Positions 42,817 through 51,023 of a stretch of DNA of 64,000 nucleotides are shown in pieces (position 1 is the first letter of the stretch; each line of letters starts with the position of its first letter). Both the position numbers and the translations under genes were made by a program. The stretch is from positions 1 to 64,000 of the IMG/VR virus record IMGVR_UViG_3300043446_003692. The stretch is one strand, 5' to 3'. The notes beneath the pieces were generated by a model, which saw only the letters and a list, made by a program, of their open reading frames with translations, ran no database searches and was not told the DNA's origin. This DNA comes from a virus.

Positions 42817-44012
42817 CCGTAGGATTTACCACTGTTTATAACGGAAGAACTATTGAAGTTGATGATCTCTTGATGAAAAGAGAGTATTTCAATGATGGTA
42901 CACTTTACACATGGGGTTCCGCAGCTTATGGAGCTATGGGTGATGGAACTATAACATCAAGAAGTTCGCCAGGTACAACTGCAGGCGCTGGGTTAAATTG
43001 GAAATCTGTTTCAAATGGATTTGGAACAACGGTTGGTGTTAAAACTGATGGAACTTTGTGGACTTGGGGACATAATTTAAGAGGTCAGTTAGGGAACAGC
43101 AGCACTACTTCCCGTTCTTCTCCAGGGACCACTACAGGTGGTGGAACTAACTGGATGCAAGTTTCATGTGGTTATCAATCTGTAGGTGCCATTAAATCAG
43201 ATGGAACATTATGGACTTGGGGAAATAATTTATCGGGTCAATTGGGAGACGGAAGCACAACTTCTCGATCTTCCCCAGCACAAGTTGCTGGTGGTGGAGC
43301 CAACTGGAAACAAGTTACTAGTGGTCTTGTACAAATGGCTGCAATTAAAACAGACGGCACATTATGGACATGGGGTTCTGGAGCCAATGGTGGATTAGGA
43401 AATAGTGGTACAGCATCAAGATCATCACCTGGCACAACCTCTGGTGGTGGAACAAATTGGAAGCAAGTTTCTGCGGGAAATGCATATTATATGGGCGCTG
43501 TCAAAACAGACGGCACACTTTGGACTTGGGGGCTAAACGATTTCGGTCAGTTAGGCGCTGGTAATACAACAAATAGGTCTTCTCCAGGAACAGTTGCTGG
43601 TGGGGGCACTAATTGGAAACAAATTTCACTTGGTTATTATTCATGGTCTGCAATAAAAACAGATGGCACTCTTTGGACTTGCGGTTATAATAGTTTCGGT
43701 CAATTGGGTAATGGTGCATCGGGAGCAGCAGCACATCGTTCTTCCCCAGGAACAGTTGCTGGCGGGGGCACTAATTGGAAAGAGACTTCATCTAATTTAG
43801 CTTGTACTTTAGCAATTAAAACAGATGGCACATTATGGACTTGGGGCTATAATCTGTATGGATTTTTAGGTACTGGTAATACAACTTCTAGATCATCTCC
43901 AGGAACAGTCGTTGGTGGCATTACTAATTGGAAAAGCACTATTCAATCAACAGGCGGATTTACTGCTGAATATAATAATACAATAGGAGCTATTACTGAT
44001 CTGACTATATAA
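42813..44012 (+). CDS. RCC1-like seven-repeat propeller protein, copy 3
   Basis: 399 residues. A 29-residue N-terminus (DDLLMKREYFNDG) precedes seven repeats (TLYTWG once, TLWTWG five times, TLWTCG once) with RSSPGT linkers. All three propeller proteins share an acidic start and a final D/K/R-E-Y or related segment just before blade 1, perhaps the attachment signal to the tail. The start overlaps the preceding gene. A 26-base gap separates it from the sulfotransferase gene. Confidence 0.85.
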   Translation: MTVGFTTVYNGRTIEVDDLLMKREYFNDGTLYTWGSAAYGAMGDGTITSRSSPGTTAGAGLNWKSVSNGFGTTVGVKTDGTLWTWGHNLRGQLGNSSTTSRSSPGTTTGGGTNWMQVSCGYQSVGAIKSDGTLWTWGNNLSGQLGDGSTTSRSSPAQVAGGGANWKQVTSGLVQMAAIKTDGTLWTWGSGANGGLGNSGTASRSSPGTTSGGGTNWKQVSAGNAYYMGAVKTDGTLWTWGLNDFGQLGAGNTTNRSSPGTVAGGGTNWKQISLGYYSWSAIKTDGTLWTCGYNSFGQLGNGASGAAAHRSSPGTVAGGGTNWKETSSNLACTLAIKTDGTLWTWGYNLYGFLGTGNTTSRSSPGTVVGGITNWKSTIQSTGGFTAEYNNTIGAITDLTI

Positions 44013-44038
44013 TATGTCCACTACATTATGGAGTTGTT

Positions 44039-44812
44039 ATGAAGCGTTATCATTTTATTTCAGGGTTGCCACGTTCTGGTTCAACCCTTCTTACTTCAAT
44101 CCTCAATCAAAACCCAAAATTTCATTCTAACATTTCTAATCCTTTGGCTAGATTTGTGAGAAGAATCATCACAGAATCCCACGCTGGTCCTGGGTATCAT
44201 TTGCAGTGTCCAGAGCCGAAACGATTCGAGTTAATTCAAAACCTAGTTGCAACATATCATTCACATATTGATAAAGAAGTTTGCTTCAACACTAATCGTG
44301 GCTGGTCTTCGCTCCTGCCGATTCTTGAGCAAACACATCCTGAGTCAAAAGTTATTTGTTGCGTTCGTGATATTCGTTGGGTTTTAGATTCTTTTGAAGT
44401 ATTATTTCGAAAAAATCCATTTACGATGTCGACTTTGTATGGTGAGGAACAGGCTCAATCAGTTTATACGAGAGCTTATTCTCTTATGTCACCAGGAAAC
44501 ACAGTTCGTTTTGCATATGACTCGTTGAAAGAAGCTATTACTGGACCACAAAAGAAAATGTTGATGATTCTCGAGTACGATCAGCTAGCTAAAAACCCAG
44601 AGCAAACGATGCGCGCTCTATATAACTTCATTGGCGAACCATATTTTGACCATGACTTTAATAATGTTGAAGCCTCGTGGGATGAATATGATCTTGAGGC
44701 AGGAATTATTGGTTTACATAAAATCCGAAAAGAAGTAAAATATATACAAAGGGAGCCTATACTTCCTCCTGATCTTTGGAACGAGTTTTCGAATCTAGAA
44801 GTTTGGCGATGA
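44039..44812 (+). CDS. Sulfotransferase family protein
   Basis: 257 residues. SGLPRSGSTLLTS (8-20) is the PAPS 5'-phosphosulfate-binding loop. CCVRDIRWVLDSF supplies the R-D-x2-x2-x-x-S type 3'-phosphate-binding element (about 107-119). A later LILEYDQLAKNPEQTMRAL block matches the sulfotransferase helix. It should transfer sulfate from PAPS to a hydroxyl or amine; the acceptor is unknown. An APS-kinase-like gene three kb downstream could supply PAPS. GGAG precedes the ATG; the stop overlaps the next start. Confidence 0.85.
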   Translation: MKRYHFISGLPRSGSTLLTSILNQNPKFHSNISNPLARFVRRIITESHAGPGYHLQCPEPKRFELIQNLVATYHSHIDKEVCFNTNRGWSSLLPILEQTHPESKVICCVRDIRWVLDSFEVLFRKNPFTMSTLYGEEQAQSVYTRAYSLMSPGNTVRFAYDSLKEAITGPQKKMLMILEYDQLAKNPEQTMRALYNFIGEPYFDHDFNNVEASWDEYDLEAGIIGLHKIRKEVKYIQREPILPPDLWNEFSNLEVWR

Positions 44813-45150
44813 TATTCAAAACACATCATGTGAAGGCGATCACGATCGAGAGAGACATAGAAGTTTCCGATGTGCCTTGTCAGACAATCGACTGCACTCT
44901 TTGTTGTGAAATGTTGTCTCCATATCTTACCGAAGCTGAGATGAAATCGGGCAAGTATATCTTTACCTTTATGAACAACGACGCTGATCCATTTACGCCT
45001 GTTATCGCAGTTCCGCGAATCGAAACTGGCTGCATCTATTTTGGTGCTGATCGCAAATGCAAAATCTACGAAGATCGTCCTCTAGCTTGCAGACAATTCG
45101 ATTGCCGCAAGGGGCACCATCCAAAAATATCAAATCAATTCGAAGAGTGA
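44809..45150 (+). CDS. YkgJ-like Cys-cluster (zinc/iron) protein
   Basis: 113 residues, starting at the ATG overlapping the sulfotransferase stop (ATGA). It has DCTLCCEMLSPYLTEAE and, later, GCIYFGADRKCKIYEDRPLACRQFDC. The CxxCC...C-x6-Y-x2-RP-x2-C-x3-C pattern is the YkgJ family (PF03692) cluster, which probably binds a metal or Fe-S centre. YkgJ proteins appear in oxidoreductase or modification settings; the exact reaction is unknown. It is co-transcribed with the sulfotransferase and a methyltransferase. Confidence 0.7.
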   Translation: MIFKTHHVKAITIERDIEVSDVPCQTIDCTLCCEMLSPYLTEAEMKSGKYIFTFMNNDADPFTPVIAVPRIETGCIYFGADRKCKIYEDRPLACRQFDCRKGHHPKISNQFEE

Positions 45151-45157
45151 GGTTGTT

Positions 45158-45706
45158 ATGAAAATTAATATTGGTGCTGGTGATACCAGATATGATGGAT
45201 TTGTAAATTGCGACTACGACGCGAGATGTAAGCCAGATTTTATTTTTGACATGGAAAAAGATGTTTGGCCATTTGAGGATAACACAGTCGAGCAGGTGAT
45301 CGCTCATCATGTTCTTGAACATATGGGTGAGGGATACTTTCACGTTATGAAAGAAATGTATCGTGTATGCAAACACGGCGCATTAATTGACATTCGCGTA
45401 CCGCATCCACGCCATGACTATTATTTAAACGACCCAACGCATCGTCGCCCAATTACGCCCGATGGTCTATCTCTATTCAGTAGAAAGTACAACGATGCTT
45501 GCATTGAACAAAACGCAGCTGCCTCGCGTCTCGGTTACTACTTCGGTGTTGATTACGAAGTGGCAGATGTAAACGAGATCCCCGATCCATTATATTTAAA
45601 AGCATTTGATGGAACGCAAGCAGACCAAGCTCGTCGTTACATTCACGAACATAATAATATCGTAATGGAATATCATATTCGTTTGGTGGTTATAAAAAAT
45701 GGATGA
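45158..45706 (+). CDS. SAM-dependent methyltransferase (class I, type 11)
   Basis: 182 residues. The start KINIGAGDTRYDGFVNCDYD is motif I with the following acidic residue, and VIAHHVLEHMGEGYFHVMKE is the type-11 'H-x-LEH' motif. A loop HPRHDYYLNDPTHRRPI follows. The size fits the family. It likely methylates a small molecule or sugar; in sugar clusters such enzymes cap glycans. GAGGTTGTT precedes the ATG. The end overlaps the glycosyltransferase start by eight bases. Confidence 0.85.
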   Translation: MKINIGAGDTRYDGFVNCDYDARCKPDFIFDMEKDVWPFEDNTVEQVIAHHVLEHMGEGYFHVMKEMYRVCKHGALIDIRVPHPRHDYYLNDPTHRRPITPDGLSLFSRKYNDACIEQNAAASRLGYYFGVDYEVADVNEIPDPLYLKAFDGTQADQARRYIHEHNNIVMEYHIRLVVIKNG

Positions 45707-47051
45707 AAAAAAGGTAGAAACGGATCCGCTGTTTCTAGTCATCAAGTCGTTGACATCTGATGAACGTCGCAAAACAGCTGTTATACTACTGGACGAAATG
45801 TTTAAACTAGCCAAAACCGTTCAACAGTTTGAGTCGGTTGGTAGAGCTGCACTTGAAGTAAAGTATGCAGAACTGTATCTCAAATGCGCTGAAATTTGCT
45901 ACTCGATGATGAGAACTTCAGAGCAGCTTTATATTGCTCGTGAAAACTTGTACAAGGCATACAATCTCAACAATTATCCAGAAAAAGCTCTGTTTTATAT
46001 TGATTTAAATTTGCAAGTCACACCCGACGATCCAGACACGCTCGCGCAAAAAGCATTTAATCTATCGCTGATGGGCGACCGTAAGGGCGCAGAAGCTATC
46101 ATTGAGAGTTTGATAGCTCGTAAAGTTAAATTGGATAAAGAGGGTTCTTTAGACTATGCGCTCTGCGGTAAGTATTTGCGCATGGGTCAAACTGCCAAAG
46201 GAATCGATCTGTTCATTAATACGTTCAAAAAGAAAAATCATTTATTCGAAGATGCATTAAAGCTGAAGTTTTGGAATGGCGGCGCGTATCCTGGTAAAAC
46301 GATTGTTATCAACGGCGAAGGTGGTATCGGCGACGAACTTATCAATATTCGTTTCCTTGATAATTTAAAACAGTTAGGTATGAATCCTATATTGTATTCA
46401 TCATGGCATATGTATCGTCCCGACATGGTAGGATTGTTTAAACGCCACGGATATGAAGTTACAACGAATCACTTATTTTTTCCTAAAGATGCGCTGTGGA
46501 CGCATATGATGAGTTTGCCAGGATATCTTGATTTGAAAGAAGAACAGCTCTGGACTGGTTCATATTTGAAACCACTGCGTCAGGAAAAGAACAAACTAGA
46601 AAGCAAGAAGTTCAAAATTGGTATCAAGGCGAATGGTAATCCGCACTTTGAGCAGGACGTGTACCGTCGCATTCCGTTTGATCAGCTGATGGGTGTTATG
46701 CCCGAAGACGTTGAAGTATATTATATCGATACGGAAAGAGAATACGAAGGCACAATCTCACTGAAGAATCGTATTCAGTCTTGGGAAGATACGCTCGACT
46801 TTATCGACCAAATGGATATGATTGTTTCTTCTTGTACTAGTCTTGTACACGCAGCTGGCGCTATGGGTAAGCGAACAATTGTTTGCGTTCCGATTGCTGA
46901 GTATTATATCTGGACTTCTACCAGAACAAATGAAACGACGCCATGGTATGGCGACAATTTTACTGTGTTGAAACAAACAAAATTAAGAAGCTGGGATGAG
47001 CCTCTCGCTCGCGCGCGAGAACTGATACTGGAGGAAATGAATGCAAATTGA
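45699..47051 (+). CDS. TPR-glycosyltransferase (heptosyltransferase/GT9-like)
   Basis: 450 residues. Residues about 60-190 are helical TPR-like repeats (YIARENLYKAYNLNNYPEKA, LMGDRKGAEAIIESL). The catalytic part has NGEGGIGDELINIRFL (near 206), IGIKANGNPHFE and MDMIVSSCTSLVHAAGAMGK (about 371-390), the GT-B/GT9 C-terminal donor motif of ADP-heptose and TPR-linked transferases. It should move a sugar to a glycan or protein. The nearby ADP-heptose genes make ADP-heptose a plausible donor; this is inferred. Confidence 0.75.
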   Translation: MDEKKVETDPLFLVIKSLTSDERRKTAVILLDEMFKLAKTVQQFESVGRAALEVKYAELYLKCAEICYSMMRTSEQLYIARENLYKAYNLNNYPEKALFYIDLNLQVTPDDPDTLAQKAFNLSLMGDRKGAEAIIESLIARKVKLDKEGSLDYALCGKYLRMGQTAKGIDLFINTFKKKNHLFEDALKLKFWNGGAYPGKTIVINGEGGIGDELINIRFLDNLKQLGMNPILYSSWHMYRPDMVGLFKRHGYEVTTNHLFFPKDALWTHMMSLPGYLDLKEEQLWTGSYLKPLRQEKNKLESKKFKIGIKANGNPHFEQDVYRRIPFDQLMGVMPEDVEVYYIDTEREYEGTISLKNRIQSWEDTLDFIDQMDMIVSSCTSLVHAAGAMGKRTIVCVPIAEYYIWTSTRTNETTPWYGDNFTVLKQTKLRSWDEPLARARELILEEMNAN

Positions 47052-47628
47052 AGCACATTTTCCAACACTGATTGGCGTTCATCAGGTTGATCAAACTGTA
47101 GTCGAAAAGACATTGATGGGAGTGCGGCAGTGGGAAACTACAGACAGCTACAAAAGATGCGTAGAGTATTCAAAGAGCGAAAATCTCAACACTTCATATC
47201 ATACGTATCATGATATTCTTGGTGAGATCAAGCTGAGTGATTTGCGCAAAGAGATAGAAAACGCTGTTGAAGAATATTCGTATGTTTATACTTCTAATTC
47301 AAAAGACTACAGGATTGACTCATGGATTAATTATTTTGAGCCAGGAAATTACGAGGCTGAACATAATCATTTTGGTAATTACATCTCTGGCGTTTATTAT
47401 GTTCAAGCTACACCCGATACTGGTAATTTCGAATTCTACGAGCCAGCGAAACAAAAAGGATTGTGGCAATCTTTGTATTCTGATAAGATGAAGTCTTCGT
47501 CAACGTATTCACCTAAAACTGGAAAAATGATTTTGTTTCCTTCGTATCTCGATCACTCTGTATTAAGGAATATGTCATCGTCAACACGGATTTCAATCGC
47601 CTTCAATATTCATGTGGAGTTAAAATGA
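47041..47628 (+). CDS. Fe(II)/2-oxoglutarate oxygenase family protein
   Basis: 195 residues. The sequence EAEHNHFGNYISGVYYV (about 106-121) gives the first His pair; LFPSYLDHSV (165-174) gives the distal His172; RISIAFN (183-189) gives the 2-oxoglutarate-binding Arg. This is the putative 2OG-Fe(II) oxygenase pattern common in T4-like marine phages (PF13759-type). It probably hydroxylates a protein or sugar. GGAGGAA precedes the ATG; the stop overlaps the next gene. Confidence 0.8.
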   Translation: MQIEAHFPTLIGVHQVDQTVVEKTLMGVRQWETTDSYKRCVEYSKSENLNTSYHTYHDILGEIKLSDLRKEIENAVEEYSYVYTSNSKDYRIDSWINYFEPGNYEAEHNHFGNYISGVYYVQATPDTGNFEFYEPAKQKGLWQSLYSDKMKSSSTYSPKTGKMILFPSYLDHSVLRNMSSSTRISIAFNIHVELK

Positions 47629-48428
47629 AAATACTTATTATGGGTCTACCAGGATCTGGTAAAACAACTTTGGCTGAAGAACTTGTGCAGCAATTTACTG
47701 AACAAGGAATGCCCGTTAATTGGCATAACGCAGATTCCGTTAGAAAAATATTTGATGATTGGGATTTTTCTGAAGCGGGTAGAATTCGTCAAGCAGAACG
47801 TATGGGCAGATTTGCTAATGTTGATAAGAGAGAAGGTATTTTTTCTATCTGTGATTTTATATGCCCAACCGAAAACCTAAGAAACATATTTGCAGATGGT
47901 GGGAAACCAGATTACATTATCTGGATGGATACGATCAAGAAAGGTCGCTATGAAGATACCAACAAATTGTTTGAGCCACCAACATACTATGATTATCGTA
48001 TTACTAACTTTGATGCCAAAGGTTGGGCGAAGCGTCTATTAAAAGATATTATAAATGGTGAGAAGCCAGAACAGTTTGATTTACGCAAACCAACTGTGCA
48101 AATGCTTGGGCGTTGGCAACCATGGCACGATGGTCATCAAGCATTGTTCGAACGCGCATTAGCTAAGACTGGTCAAGTTTGCATTATGATTCGCGACTGT
48201 CAAAATTGGAATGACAGCAATCCGTTTGACGTAGCCGATGTTGAAGAGCGTATTCATAAAGCTCTTGGACCCAAGTTCTATGGGAAGTATACGGTACAGG
48301 TAGTACCCAATATCGTTAACATCACCTATGGTCGCGATGTCGGTTATAAAATCGAACAAGAAACATTTGATGACGCTACGCACGCCATATCAGCTACGAA
48401 GATTCGAGAAAGTCTCGGACTGAAATAA
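47625..48428 (+). CDS. APS-kinase-like P-loop / HxGH nucleotidyltransferase fusion
   Basis: 267 residues. Residues 1-140: Walker A GLPGSGKTT (7-15), then NWHNADSVRKIFDDWDF and FSEAGRIRQAERMGR, the APS-kinase substrate region. Residues 155-267: QMLGRWQPWHDGHQ with HDGH at 168-171, and ISATKIRESLG at the end, the cytidylyl/adenylyltransferase ISxTxxR motif. APS kinase makes PAPS, the sulfate donor for the sulfotransferase here. The second domain is not an ATP sulfurylase by its motifs; a nucleotide-activating role is likely. Its 3' end overlaps the opposite-strand HldD gene. Confidence 0.7.
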   Translation: MKILIMGLPGSGKTTLAEELVQQFTEQGMPVNWHNADSVRKIFDDWDFSEAGRIRQAERMGRFANVDKREGIFSICDFICPTENLRNIFADGGKPDYIIWMDTIKKGRYEDTNKLFEPPTYYDYRITNFDAKGWAKRLLKDIINGEKPEQFDLRKPTVQMLGRWQPWHDGHQALFERALAKTGQVCIMIRDCQNWNDSNPFDVADVEERIHKALGPKFYGKYTVQVVPNIVNITYGRDVGYKIEQETFDDATHAISATKIRESLGLK

Positions 48429-49173
48429 ATTTATAATCGTAGTGTTTTCTGGCGCAAGTATAGGTTTGATACTTATTTTCTAATTGTTTAGGAAATGGTA
48501 TTTCTTCTATAAACGCATCATACTTACGAGCGACGAGGCTAGCTACGTATTGAAACGAAATCGGGTTATTTGTACCAACATCATAAATTCCCGATTCTCG
48601 TTCCATTGTCATACAATTTATAGCGTCATCAACGTGGATAAAATCACGGAAATAATCTTTTGACCCTTCAAATATCTTAATTATACCAGTTTCTTTTGCT
48701 TGTTTTGTAAACTGATGTATTGGGCTGGCTTGTGAACCCTTACGATCTTCGCCATTGCCATATACATTAAAGAATCTACAGCCTACTACATTGCTGAACC
48801 TATCAATGTTATCAAGAACCCAGTAATCTACAGTCGCCTTAGATAAGGCGTAGTAATTGAGAGGATTTATCTGATACGTCAGCGAGTTTCCATAAACAGA
48901 AGCCGAAGAAGCATACGTTACAGGAATTTTGTGTTCGATAGCATACTCGAATAATGACACACTGTATTTGATATTGAGATTGTGGATACGTTCTAAATTG
49001 CTTTCTGTAGTGCTTGATACAGCGCCAAGGTGATATATTTTTGTGATATTTTTCCATGGAAAATCGAGGTCGAAAATTTCCATATGGTTTTTAAAATCAA
49101 GAGCAATAATATTATCTTGTTTTTTTATTAAATTACTACCAATAAATCCATCAGATCCTGTTATCAATATCAC
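48394..49173 (-). CDS. hldD: HldD-like ADP-heptose 6-epimerase (NAD-dependent epimerase)
   Basis: 259 residues (E. coli HldD: 310). It has GSDGFIGSNL (7-16) for NAD binding, ASSASVYGN and NYYALSKATVDYW for the Ser-Tyr-Lys catalytic set, GCRFFNVYGNGED and YFRDFIHVDDAI. These blocks match RfaD/HldD and related epimerases. The GTG start at 49173 is supported by AAGGAG eight bases upstream. It is the last gene of the minus-strand cassette and overlaps the end of the plus-strand kinase fusion by 35 bases. Confidence 0.8.
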   Translation of the reverse strand: MILITGSDGFIGSNLIKKQDNIIALDFKNHMEIFDLDFPWKNITKIYHLGAVSSTTESNLERIHNLNIKYSVSLFEYAIEHKIPVTYASSASVYGNSLTYQINPLNYYALSKATVDYWVLDNIDRFSNVVGCRFFNVYGNGEDRKGSQASPIHQFTKQAKETGIIKIFEGSKDYFRDFIHVDDAINCMTMERESGIYDVGTNNPISFQYVASLVARKYDAFIEEIPFPKQLENKYQTYTCARKHYDYKFISVRDFLESS

Positions 49174-49465
49174 TGAAGTACTCCTTATCGCTCATAGCTT
49201 TGTCGTCAATCCAAATATCGTATTTGGGTTTACGAAAATTTATAGAAGTATATTTTACGCCCCAGCTAGCTAATTGTTTCTTAGTAAACTCTGACCAATC
49301 TTTTCCGCTGTTACCGCCACGCGCAGTCCAGTAATGAATTTCATTACCCTGTTCGTATAATTTATTGAAATGAGCAATACGCTTTACATAAGGCTCGGCG
49401 TATTCGTAGTTGTTGGTTACAGTGCTAGTACAAATCGTGCCGTCAATATCAACGTAGTATATCAT
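49151..49465 (-). CDS. Small HAD-superfamily phosphatase
   Basis: 104 residues. YVDIDGTICTS (4-14) is HAD motif I (DxDGT); HYWTARGG is the Thr motif II; KPKYDIWIDDKA supplies Lys and the DD motif. It lacks a cap domain, so it is a minimal HAD. Its place between HldE and HldD suggests the step normally done by GmhB (removing a phosphate from heptose bisphosphate), but it is much shorter than GmhB (about 190). Its start overlaps the end of HldE by 17 bases and its end overlaps HldD. Confidence 0.7.
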   Translation of the reverse strand: MIYYVDIDGTICTSTVTNNYEYAEPYVKRIAHFNKLYEQGNEIHYWTARGGNSGKDWSEFTKKQLASWGVKYTSINFRKPKYDIWIDDKAMSDKEYFSDIDNRI

Positions 49466-50606
49466 CTAACACCTTTGTTGTTGAGTAACCGTTGACATAT
49501 GGAATAATAACAACTTCTGCCAAATCTTTTCCTATCACCATATCTGGTGTATAGTCGCCGCCTTTTGTAATTATATCTGGTTTAATGCTTTTGATTAATT
49601 CGTATGGTGTATCTTCGTCAAAAATAATTACCTGGTCAACACAACCTATAGACTGAAGAACAGCTCGTCTATCATACTGATTGTTAATTGGGCGACACGC
49701 GCCCTTCAATCTTTTTACAGACTTATCTGAATTAAGACCAACGATTAGTTTACCGCCTAACTTTTTCGAAGCTCGTAAATATTCGATGTGACCTTTGTGG
49801 AGGATATCGAAGCAACCATTGGTAAATACTACCTTTGTTTCTTTTAAATCCTCGGGCTGCAAAATATATGTTCCCATTTTGGTAACAGAAATACTCGCGA
49901 GCGTATTCGCGCGCTCGCATGCATGCCTCAATGTAAAACCATGATCCAAATAATGAGCCATAGCAGCCAAAAATACATCTCCAGCACCAGTTACATCAGC
50001 TACTTGTCGTTTTTCTCCAGGAATTGTACCAGTAAATTCCTTAGAGTTAATGTAAACACCATCACCGCCCAGTGTGATTACGATAGCACCGATATTGAAA
50101 TTGCGGCGAATAATTTCACAGTTTTCGAATTCTTTGTGACCCGTAAATTCAAAAAACTCTTTTTTATTTAATTTTACGATATCCGCACCAACATAACGAT
50201 GTATTTTTTTCTTTGGGTCGACAATAACTTTGACGCCAGCTTTCTTGAAGTTTTCTATAATATCTTCAGAGTGGTGAACATGACCCTTGTTATAATCAGA
50301 AATAATAAGCCAGTCAATACCGATCGGATTGTACTCTGTAAAATCGTTTACTTCATAAGTTTCATTGTCGCTACGAAAAACAATTCTATTATCGACAACG
50401 TAGCGCGTTTTAGTCGAACTGCAGCCACAGTCAAAATATGGATTGGTTCCTAGCGCAGTTAGATTGGTAATAACATTCCAAGCTCCACCTAACCGTTTTT
50501 CAATCTTTTCTTCGTTAAAAATTGGAATCGGTGTTTCTGGAGATATTTTATTATATGAACCGTGAATATACTCGTCGCTAATACCATCGCCAATCACATA
50601 AATCAT
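49449..50606 (-). CDS. hldE: HldE-like heptose-7-phosphate kinase / heptose-1-phosphate adenylyltransferase
   Basis: 385 residues (E. coli: 477). Residues 1-250 are a ribokinase-type kinase: GDGISDEYIHG, LGGAWNVITN, DYNKGHV and DVTGAGDVFLAAM. Residues about 265-385 are the adenylyltransferase: FTNGCFDILHKGH with HxGH, GLNSDKSVKRLKG, INNQYDRRAVL and ITKGGDYTPD. The domain order equals HldE/RfaE. Together they phosphorylate D-glycero-beta-D-manno-heptose-7-phosphate and adenylylate the 1-phosphate. Isomerase GmhA is not seen, so the host may supply the substrate. It overlaps the cupin stop (ATGA). Confidence 0.9.
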   Translation of the reverse strand: MIYVIGDGISDEYIHGSYNKISPETPIPIFNEEKIEKRLGGAWNVITNLTALGTNPYFDCGCSSTKTRYVVDNRIVFRSDNETYEVNDFTEYNPIGIDWLIISDYNKGHVHHSEDIIENFKKAGVKVIVDPKKKIHRYVGADIVKLNKKEFFEFTGHKEFENCEIIRRNFNIGAIVITLGGDGVYINSKEFTGTIPGEKRQVADVTGAGDVFLAAMAHYLDHGFTLRHACERANTLASISVTKMGTYILQPEDLKETKVVFTNGCFDILHKGHIEYLRASKKLGGKLIVGLNSDKSVKRLKGACRPINNQYDRRAVLQSIGCVDQVIIFDEDTPYELIKSIKPDIITKGGDYTPDMVIGKDLAEVVIIPYVNGYSTTKVLDDILR

Positions 50607-50959
50607 TTTTGAGAATCTCCAGGCATAACTCTATAGTTGTCCATAGGATCATCTGCAGAGGAAACTTCAACTATAGCCGAGTTTTCCTCGAGAGCTTCTA
50701 ATTGGTGAGGGAGCAGGGGCGCGTTTCTCCAAGTATCGCCTGTATTAAGAATAATCTCTTTAATTTCTGCAGTATTAGTATCAATTACTTTTAATAAAAA
50801 TTTTCCATTTAGGACTACCCAGGTTTCATCTTTTTCTTTGTGGAAATGCATGCTCATTTTAGAGCCTACATTTGCAAATTGCAAAAATTTACCTGCGTAT
50901 TTTTCATTAGAGGCAAAAATGACCTCTTTACCCCATCCCTTTTCGACATCAGCACTCAT
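50603..50959 (-). CDS. Cupin protein (ManC/MPI C-terminal-like)
   Basis: 118 residues. The start is taken at ATG 50959 because GGAGGT lies six bases before it; two upstream ATGs lack a ribosome site. The cupin core is KGWGKEVIFASNEKYAGKFL, MSMHFHKEKDETWVVLNGKF and PHQLEALEE, the His-x-His...Glu...His metal set of mannose-6-phosphate isomerase/ManC-type cupins. It lacks the catalytic guanylyltransferase domain. It may isomerise or epimerise the sugar intermediate. It is the first gene of the heptose operon. Confidence 0.8.
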   Translation of the reverse strand: MSADVEKGWGKEVIFASNEKYAGKFLQFANVGSKMSMHFHKEKDETWVVLNGKFLLKVIDTNTAEIKEIILNTGDTWRNAPLLPHQLEALEENSAIVEVSSADDPMDNYRVMPGDSQK

Positions 50960-50985
50960 TATTACCTCCATGTTGCTCATAGTCT

Positions 50986-51013
50986 ATTATACTGGTTTAC
51001 TGGAAAAAGTAAA
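50986..51013 (-). promoter_or_regulatory. Sigma70-type promoter for the heptose operon
   Basis: On the minus strand TTTACT (51013-51008) and TATAAT (50991-50986) are spaced by 16 bases. TATAAT is a perfect -10 box. It lies 27 bases upstream of the cupin start. It points away from the late promoter at 51024. Confidence 0.7.
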
Positions 51014-51023
51014 GCTCTGAATC

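Noticed and set aside
47625-48428. ATP sulfurylase in the kinase fusion
   Set aside because: The second domain is too short and has HDGH and ISATKIR motifs of the small nucleotidyltransferase family, not the sulfurylase QxRNP/HxxH set.
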